A stretch of DNA of 11,271 bases from positions 1-11,271 of the forward strand of contig JAJZMO010000071.1 of the NCBI GenBank assembly GCA_021798235.1. The letters run 5' to 3'. The position numbers and the translations under genes were made by a program. Of the stretch, positions 6,439-11,271 are shown in pieces; within the stretch, counting starts at the first letter, position 1; every line of letters starts with the position of its first letter. Under the pieces are notes generated by a model, which was given only the letters and a program-made list of their open reading frames with translations, searched no databases and had not been told where the DNA came from. Source of the DNA: Acidobacteriota bacterium. GTDB taxonomy: Bacteria > Acidobacteriota > Terriglobia > Terriglobales > Acidobacteriaceae.

Positions 6439-8418
6439 ATGAAGTTTTCCAGAAAGAATCCACGTTACAAGTTTCTGTTTCGACGGGCATGGTGCGCTGC
6501 AGGCATTGTGTTTGTGTTCGCGGCGCCAGCGGCGCGGGCGGCGACTCCGCAATCGGCGAACCAGGTGGAGATCCAGAACGAGAAGATATTGCAGTACCAC
6601 TATGCGACGGCGCAGAAGTACCAGGCTGCGCATCAATGGGAGGCTGCAAAGCAGCAGTACCGGATTTTTCTGGCGGACGCGCTGGGCGAGCTGGCGATTG
6701 CCCAGGCACACGGCAACGAGTATGAGAAGGCAGCGGCGAACTTTGACGCGGCTTTACAGCTTGCGCCGAATTCACCGGCACTGCTGGTGGAGTATTCAGA
6801 GCTGGCACTGCATTCGGGCCGGCTGGCGCGCGCGGAAAAGCTGGCGAATGAGATCATCCAACGCTATCCGAAGAACACAAATGCCGCGGCACGGGCGTAC
6901 TCGGTGCTGGGACGGACACTGCTGAAGGAGCACAAGAGCGCCGATGCGCGCAAGGCGCTGGAGAAGGCGGTGGCGCTGAATTCCGACTTCCAGAATGGGT
7001 ACAACCTGGCGGTAGCGTGTCTCGACCTTGAAGACGCGAAGTGCGCGGAGAAGGTCTTCAGCCAGTTGGAGGCGGGCTACGGAGACAAGGCAATCCTGCA
7101 TATGCTCTTTGGCCAGGCTTACATGGATTCGGATTTTCAGGCCAAGGCCGTGGGTGAGTTCCAGCAAGCGGTTGCAGAGGATCCCAAGATGCCGGGGGCG
7201 CACTATTCGCTGGCGGCGGCGTACCTGGTGAGCGGGCAGAATGTTCCGGCGGCAGAGGCGCAACTGCGGCAGGAGATTGCGATGTTTCCGAAGGAGGCGA
7301 TGGCGCATGCGGCGCTGGGCCACCTGGAGGCTGGGCAGCAGAACTACGCGGCGGCGGAGAAGGAATTACTGACGGCAGCGGCGCTGGATCCGAAGGACGC
7401 GGACACATTCTTTTACCTGGGGCAGCTGTACGCGACGATGCATGAGACTGCGAAGGCCGAGGCGGCACTGCGCAAGTCGATTGCGCTTACGACGGATATC
7501 ACGCACAACCACGATCAGGTGCAGAAGGCGCATTATCTGCTGGGGCGGTTGCTGCTGCAGTCGGGCGATCGAGCGGCGGCGCAGAAGCAGCTGGCGATTT
7601 CGCAGTCGATGATGAACCAGAATCTGTCGCGTGCGCGGGAACAGCTGGCGAATTACTACGATCAGGGCTCGGGCGGCGCGGGAAACACGAAAGCTCCGGT
7701 GGTGAAGACCGCAGTGATGGAAACGAAGGCGAGCGAGGAGGCGGCGCAGGCCGCGGCAGGATTCGCAACGCGGATGAGGCCGGTGATTGCCAACAGCTAC
7801 AACAGCCTGGGGGCGATTGCCGGGATGCAGGGCGATGTGGAATCAGCCTACGAGTACTTCAGCCAGGCGAAGCGATGGGATCCTGTCATGCCGGGGCTGG
7901 ATGAAAACCTGGGCCGGGCGGCATTTTCCTCCTACCACTTTGGCGCGGCCATCGCCCCGCTGACGGATTACGTGAGCCTGCACCCAAATGATGAGACGAT
8001 GCGGGCGGCGCTGGGCGTGAGCTTCTACATGACGAATGACTACGCCAGGGCCAAAGCTGCGCTGCAACCGGTCATGCAGAGCGGGAAGATAACGGACGAA
8101 GTTGCGTATATTTATGCCGAATGCCAACTGAAGACCGGGCAAACGGCGGAAGGCATTGCCGGGTTGAAGGCGCTGGCCGCGAAGCTGCCGCAGGAGGAGA
8201 ATCCGCGGCTGGCGCTGGGCGAAGCGTATGCGGCGGAGGGTGACACCTCTCATGCCATCGAAGAGCTGCGGGTAGCGGAGAAGCTCAACGAGAAGGATCC
8301 GCAGGTGCATCTGGATCTTGCCAAGGCCTACGAAAAAGCCGGCCAGCAGCAGGCCGCAGCGCGGGAGACGCAGCAGTATCAATCACTCGCAGGCAAGAGT
8401 AGCGGCGGCAAGAAGTAG
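6439..8418 (+). CDS. Exported tetratricopeptide-repeat protein with two TPR arrays
   Basis: A 659-residue secreted or periplasmic TPR scaffold, for protein-protein contacts. The ATG at 6439 is chosen because AGAAGG lies 4 bases upstream and the product then begins with a clean signal peptide: basic MKFSRKNPRYKF, a hydrophobic core and a likely cut after ARA near residue 34. The ATG at 6415 would add the acidic MTDEQEGG and has no clear ribosome site. The first TPR array spans about residues 50-393, with A/G-x-x-x-A and LAP/DP helix ends in about 34-residue units (LQLAPNS, VAEDPKM, AALDPKD). A Gly/Lys-rich linker lies near 408-430. The second array spans about 448-645, including LGAIAGMQGDVESAYEYFSQA and ending LAKAYEKAGQQQAA. 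There is no catalytic domain and no transmembrane segment beyond the signal. Secreted TPR proteins of this type often occur near CRTAC1 and Oar genes in Acidobacteriota. The partner is unknown. The gene lies behind a strong terminator and so probably has its own promoter. Confidence 0.93.
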   Translation: MKFSRKNPRYKFLFRRAWCAAGIVFVFAAPAARAATPQSANQVEIQNEKILQYHYATAQKYQAAHQWEAAKQQYRIFLADALGELAIAQAHGNEYEKAAANFDAALQLAPNSPALLVEYSELALHSGRLARAEKLANEIIQRYPKNTNAAARAYSVLGRTLLKEHKSADARKALEKAVALNSDFQNGYNLAVACLDLEDAKCAEKVFSQLEAGYGDKAILHMLFGQAYMDSDFQAKAVGEFQQAVAEDPKMPGAHYSLAAAYLVSGQNVPAAEAQLRQEIAMFPKEAMAHAALGHLEAGQQNYAAAEKELLTAAALDPKDADTFFYLGQLYATMHETAKAEAALRKSIALTTDITHNHDQVQKAHYLLGRLLLQSGDRAAAQKQLAISQSMMNQNLSRAREQLANYYDQGSGGAGNTKAPVVKTAVMETKASEEAAQAAAGFATRMRPVIANSYNSLGAIAGMQGDVESAYEYFSQAKRWDPVMPGLDENLGRAAFSSYHFGAAIAPLTDYVSLHPNDETMRAALGVSFYMTNDYARAKAALQPVMQSGKITDEVAYIYAECQLKTGQTAEGIAGLKALAAKLPQEENPRLALGEAYAAEGDTSHAIEELRVAEKLNEKDPQVHLDLAKAYEKAGQQQAAARETQQYQSLAGKSSGGKK

Positions 8419-8427
8419 CAGGCTCTC

Positions 8428-8540
8428 GAGCATTTCCCCTATTCCTGTGAACCTTCTGAAATGAACCAAGCGCAGCTTTTCTTAACGGAAAAGCTGCGTT
8501 GAGATTCTCTCTTCGGTCGATACCAATAGGGCAAATGCTC
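8428..8540. repeat. Nested inverted-repeat element between convergent genes
   Basis: The outer arms GAGCATTTCCCCTATT (8428-8443) and AATAGGGCAAATGCTC (8525-8540) are reverse complements at 15 of 16 positions. They enclose 81 bases that contain a second, 13-bp hairpin (8469-8500). The whole 113-bp unit starts 10 bases after the TPR stop, and its right arm touches the stop codon of the histidine kinase gene. It is too short to encode protein. The size and terminal inverted repeats resemble a small non-autonomous or interspersed intergenic element. No target-site duplication was identified. Confidence 0.55.
8469..8500. terminator. Inner hairpin, probable bidirectional terminator
   Basis: CGCAGCTTTTC at 8471-8481 pairs perfectly with GAAAAGCTGCG at 8488-8498 across a 6-nt loop. 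G-U and A-T pairs extend the stem to 8469 and 8500. It lies between the convergent TPR (+) and kinase (-) genes. Neither strand has a strong T-tract after the stem; the minus-strand side is moderately T-rich. Termination is therefore likely but may be inefficient. Confidence 0.6.
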
Positions 8541-9964
8541 TAATAGGCCTGCAAGGGCTCGATGGGCAGACGGACCTGGAAGCAGGTGGAGCCGGGTTCG
8601 GACTGTACGCTTACGGAGCCGCGATGGCGGCGCACGATGCGCTGGACGGTGTCGAGGCCGAGGCCAAGGCCCTCGCCGGGCGGCTTGGTGGTGAAGAATG
8701 GCTCGAAGATGCGGTCCTGAATGGCGGCGGGAATGCCGGGGCCGTCGTCCCATATCTCAATGACGAGCATCTCTCCGGCCTGCCTGACGCTGAGGACGAT
8801 TTGCCCCTTGCCTTCGGTAGCATCTAGGGCGTTTTCCAGGATAGCGGTCCAGACCTGATTGAGCTCGCTGCCGTATGCCGAGATACGGGGCAGGTCGGGC
8901 GCGTAGCGGCGCTCGATGCAGGTGTCGCCGAGGCGCGATTGCAGCATGGTGAGGGTGGTCTCGAGCGACTGCGGCACATCGACATCCTGAATGGGCGCCT
9001 GATCCAAATAGGAGTAGTCCTTGATGGCGGCGATGATTTCGAAGATGCGCGCGGTGGAGTCGAGCATGGCCTGGGCCATGCGCTCGGTGCGGAGCGAGGA
9101 AGCAAACTGGCCGAGCAGGACGGCGAGCGGGGCATCCTGCATGAGCTGATTCAACTCGTCGAGGTCGGCAGGGGTGACGCCTGCCTCATCGAGATCGGGC
9201 GCTATTTGCCAGGGCTGGTCAACGCTGTGCGAACGGAGCCATTGGGTGATGGCCTCTTCACTGGAGGTCCGACGCGGGATACCGTTGGCCGGGGCGCGGA
9301 GACGGATCTTGTCCTGCCAGGAGTGGAGCGCGGTGAGTTGTGGCTCGGCCAGGCACAGGCCGCCGAGGTCAAACTTGTGGCGGCCGTAGACGCGGAGTTC
9401 ACTGAGCAGCCCGGCGGCGGAGCGCTGCGCCGCCGAGGCCGGGTTATTGAGCTCGTGGGCGAGATTGCCGGCCAGTTTGCCGAGGGCATTCAGCTTTTCC
9501 GACTGCTGTTCGAGGCGGGTGACCTCGCGGGCGCGATCAAGCAGCACGGAGACGGAACGCTGCACCATGGAGGGTACGGCGCGGAGCATTTCCGGGAAGA
9601 TTTCGACCGGGTATTGCAGCGCCCAGACTTCAGCGGTGGCCTGGCCCCGGCCGCCATAGGTTTTCATGCGGGAAAACGGGAGCAGGCCGGTGATTTGCCC
9701 GGCGCGGCCAATGAAGATCGGGATGGGGCCGCTGCGCTCGCGATAGACCTGGATTTCCCCGTGCAGCAGGATGGTCATGTCGCGAGCCTGCTCGCCGCCG
9801 TGAAACAGAGTGGCTCCGGCAGGCGCACAGCGCTCGATGCCGTATTCGGCGAGCCAGCGATACTCCTCCAACGACATGCCCTGCAGGGGCGCGACACGTT
9901 TGAGCGCCTCAATCCTTTCCGGGATTGGGGTGGGGTGTTCGGGAGCGAAGGCAAGCATGTTCAC
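8540..9964 (-). CDS. Sensor histidine kinase with N-terminal cyclic-nucleotide-binding-like domain
   Basis: A 474-residue cytoplasmic signalling kinase with no membrane segment. Residues about 36-130 form a cNMP-binding-like beta-barrel (GATLFHGGE, ILLHGEIQVY). The usual phosphate-binding cassette (GEL...RAAT) is not evident, so the ligand may not be cAMP or cGMP. A coiled segment at about 140-160 leads to the phosphoacceptor motif AHELNNP with His170. The catalytic ATPase domain spans about 365-470: N box ILENALDAT (Asn378), G1 box DDGPGIP (407-412), F box FEPFFTTKPPGEG and G2 box GLGLGL. About 100 residues (191-295) separate the H-box helix from the helix that would normally follow it closely. 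Upstream in frame there is a stop at 9974-9976, so only GTG 9964, ATG 9958 or later codons can be used; none has a visible ribosome site. The gene faces the TPR gene. No response regulator is seen nearby, so it is an orphan within this window. Confidence 0.92.
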   Translation of the reverse strand: MNMLAFAPEHPTPIPERIEALKRVAPLQGMSLEEYRWLAEYGIERCAPAGATLFHGGEQARDMTILLHGEIQVYRERSGPIPIFIGRAGQITGLLPFSRMKTYGGRGQATAEVWALQYPVEIFPEMLRAVPSMVQRSVSVLLDRAREVTRLEQQSEKLNALGKLAGNLAHELNNPASAAQRSAAGLLSELRVYGRHKFDLGGLCLAEPQLTALHSWQDKIRLRAPANGIPRRTSSEEAITQWLRSHSVDQPWQIAPDLDEAGVTPADLDELNQLMQDAPLAVLLGQFASSLRTERMAQAMLDSTARIFEIIAAIKDYSYLDQAPIQDVDVPQSLETTLTMLQSRLGDTCIERRYAPDLPRISAYGSELNQVWTAILENALDATEGKGQIVLSVRQAGEMLVIEIWDDGPGIPAAIQDRIFEPFFTTKPPGEGLGLGLDTVQRIVRRHRGSVSVQSEPGSTCFQVRLPIEPLQAY

Positions 9965-10151
9965 GGGAGAGGCCTATAAGGGGGATGGTAAACGAAGGGC
10001 TGTGGAAGCGAAGGAGTTTGGGGCTGGACGGCGAAAAATGCTGCCTGAGGTACGGCAAACGGGGACTCAAAGTTCCGGAAGCAGGGAAAGAAAGACGCTG
10101 TGAGGGCGTTCGTGTTCGACCCGGGGACGTAACTGAATTCTATAGATGCAG

Positions 10152-10640
10152 CTAGTTGGCGCCGCGGCGCAGCTTCTCAATTTTTCGGCGGGGCAGGGTG
10201 TGGATGATGGCCTTAAGGAGGTTGGTGGAGACGGGCAGATCGCTATGGAGCAGGGGCTTGCCCATTTCGTCGAGGAGGATGACTTCGAAGTGGTTGTCCG
10301 GGATGTGGAACTGGGCGCGGATGAGGTTCATCTGCTGCTGGCTCATGAGGGTCCACGGCGAGTCGAGCGGGGTGGGCGTGTTTTTGGCGTTGGGGACGAC
10401 GGGGACGAGGAGGACGAAGCGGTCCATCATGTCGTCGGCGTCCTGGTCGAGGATGTGCTCCTGACGCAGGAGATTGGGGTCGTTGTCCGTTGGACTGAAA
10501 ACCAGCAGGGGGCGCCAGCAGTTCTGTGCTTCAGCCAGCGTGGCGGGCTGGACTTTGCAACTGAGTTTCGCCTGAGCGTGCAAGCCAAGCGGGGCAAAGA
10601 GAAGCGCCAGCGTTACGGCTGCGCGTCGGGTGCAACTCAT
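10152..10640 (-). CDS. Small exported DUF4174-family protein
   Basis: A 162-residue protein. The signal peptide runs from MSCTRRA through a hydrophobic core to a probable cut after LHA (residue 22). The mature part follows the DUF4174 pattern: RPLLVFSPTDNDP near the start (residues 43-55), a QEHILDQDADDMMDRFVLLV helix-strand, then FEVILLDEMGKPL, a Pro-Val-Ser turn and a final helix ending in IHTLPRRKIEKL. The family has a thioredoxin-like look, but no CxxC is present and its function is unknown. An in-frame stop 18 bases upstream (10659-10661) makes ATG 10640 the only reasonable start, yet no Shine-Dalgarno is visible before it. It lies 31 bp downstream of the ABC ATPase gene on the same strand and may be co-transcribed with it. 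Family assignment is from remembered sequence pattern, not a search. Confidence 0.82.
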   Translation of the reverse strand: MSCTRRAAVTLALLFAPLGLHAQAKLSCKVQPATLAEAQNCWRPLLVFSPTDNDPNLLRQEHILDQDADDMMDRFVLLVPVVPNAKNTPTPLDSPWTLMSQQQMNLIRAQFHIPDNHFEVILLDEMGKPLLHSDLPVSTNLLKAIIHTLPRRKIEKLRRGAN

Positions 10641-10644
10641 ACAT

Positions 10645-10658
10645 CTATTAGAGCATTT
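10645..10658 (+). repeat. 14-bp copy of the convergent-junction sequence
   Basis: CTATTAGAGCATTT at 10645-10658 is identical to the minus-strand reading of 8533-8546, which holds the right arm of the nested element and the kinase stop codon. Here it lies alone in the 31-bp gap between the DUF4174 start and the ABC ATPase stop. No matching second arm was found nearby. Confidence 0.6.
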
Positions 10659-10671
10659 TCAAGGGAGATGG

Positions 10672-11271
10672 TTAGCCGGTGCGGAGTTCGGGTGTGGCGG
10701 CGAGGAGGTTGCGGGTGTAGTCCTGCCGGGGGTGGTTGCAGATTTGCTCGCAGGGGCCGGACTCGACGAGGCGGCCGTGCTGCATGACGGCGACGCGGTT
10801 GGCGAGGTAGCGGACCATGGGCATGGAGTGGGAGATGAAGAGGTAGGTGAGGCGGAAGTCGCGCTGGAGGTCGCGGAGGAGGTTGACGATTTGCGCGCCG
10901 ACGCTGACGTCGAGGGCGGAGATAGGCTCGTCGAGGATGAGCAGTTCGGGGCGCAGGGCGAGAGCGCGGGCGATGTTGATGCGCTGGCGCTGTCCGCCGG
11001 AGAACTCATGGGGGTAGCGGGCGAGGGCGGAGTCGTCGAGGCCGACGGCGTGGAGGAGTTCTGTGCAGCGGCGGAGGTGTTCGGCACGGGAAAGTCGCTC
11101 GTGAATGACCAGCGGCTCGGCGATGATTTGAGCGACGCGCATGCGGGGGTTGAGGGCGGCGTAGGGGTCCTGAAAGACGGGCTGGAAACGGCGGCGGAGG
11201 GTGCGCATTTTGCGGCCACGGGTGGTGACGGGGTGGCCGTCGAAGTGGACTGTGCCGGAGGTGGGCTCGAT
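10672..11271 (-). CDS. Opp/Dpp-type ABC transporter ATP-binding protein (5'-truncated by window)
   Basis: The last 199 residues of an ABC ATPase of the oligopeptide/dipeptide importer class. The reading frame remains open past the internal ATG at 11208 to the window edge (IEPTSGTVHFDG), so the true start and the Walker A motif are outside. Visible are the Q-loop VFQDPYAALNPRM (Gln34 of the fragment), the signature FSGGQRQR (90-97), Walker B LLILDEP (110-116), the D-loop SALD and the H-loop His148. The H-loop reads SHSMPMV where most relatives have SHDLAVV. The C-terminus NHPRQDYTRNLLAATP corresponds to the oligo_HPY tail of OppF/DppF proteins. It would energise a peptide or nickel-type permease at the inner membrane. 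The permease and binding-protein genes would lie beyond the window. OppF/DppF is more likely than the D partner from the Q-loop context, but a fused double ATPase is also possible. Confidence 0.94.
   Translation of the reverse strand: MEPTSGTVHFDGHPVTTRGRKMRTLRRRFQPVFQDPYAALNPRMRVAQIIAEPLVIHERLSRAEHLRRCTELLHAVGLDDSALARYPHEFSGGQRQRINIARALALRPELLILDEPISALDVSVGAQIVNLLRDLQRDFRLTYLFISHSMPMVRYLANRVAVMQHGRLVESGPCEQICNHPRQDYTRNLLAATPELRTG

Noticed and set aside
8939..9979. 346-codon plus-strand open frame opposite the histidine kinase
   Set aside because: The minus strand carries complete kinase motifs in order; the plus reading is Gly/Glu-rich and matches nothing recognisable.
9925..10155. Short plus-strand open frames across the 187-bp gap before the kinase gene
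   Set aside because: They overlap the kinase N-terminus, have low-complexity Arg/Gly/Glu content and no credible start signal.
10159..10170. Palindrome GCGCCGCGGCGC near the 3' end of the DUF4174 gene
   Set aside because: It lies within Arg/Gly codons and is the type of symmetry expected by chance in G+C-rich coding DNA; no T-tract follows.

Overview
The window looks like a chromosomal segment of an acidobacterium, most likely class Terriglobia. This is inferred from gene content. There is a 1282-residue Oar-type TonB-dependent receptor with a carboxypeptidase-regulatory-like N-terminal domain, a class greatly expanded in that phylum. Beside it are a secreted CRTAC1-type beta-propeller protein with an ASPIC/UnbV domain and a secreted TPR protein. 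The DNA is G+C-rich with G/C-ending codons. No phylogenetic marker gene is present, so the assignment is not proven.

Left part (1-8418, + strand): the probable tail of an unidentified gene ends in a TTGA overlap with the TTG start of the CRTAC1-like gene (119-1921). A 382-bp intergenic region follows, A+T-rich in its first half. It carries a good sigma70-like promoter whose -10 is covered by the palindrome GGCCAT-N7-ATGGCC. Next is the Oar-like receptor (2304-6152), closed by a hairpin and a near-perfect intrinsic terminator (6287-6326). The TPR gene (6439-8418) follows. All three complete proteins have signal peptides and would act in the envelope: one in the outer membrane and two exported. 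A joint role in uptake or handling of an extracellular polymer or peptide is plausible but is only inference. The terminator argues that the TPR gene is a separate transcription unit.

Right part (8540-11271, - strand): a sensor histidine kinase with an N-terminal cyclic-nucleotide-binding-like domain runs convergently towards the TPR gene. A nested inverted-repeat element (8428-8540) fills the junction. After a 187-bp gap with no credible gene comes a small secreted DUF4174 protein. It lies 31 bp downstream of the 3' part of an Opp/Dpp-type ABC transporter ATPase that runs off the window end. A 14-bp sequence from the convergent junction recurs exactly between these last two genes.

No defence system, CRISPR array, phage or insertion sequence was seen. 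The items most worth a second look are the nested repeat and its echo, the kinase with its split phosphoacceptor region, the palindrome over the receptor promoter, and the previously uncalled upstream reading frame coupled to the CRTAC1 gene.
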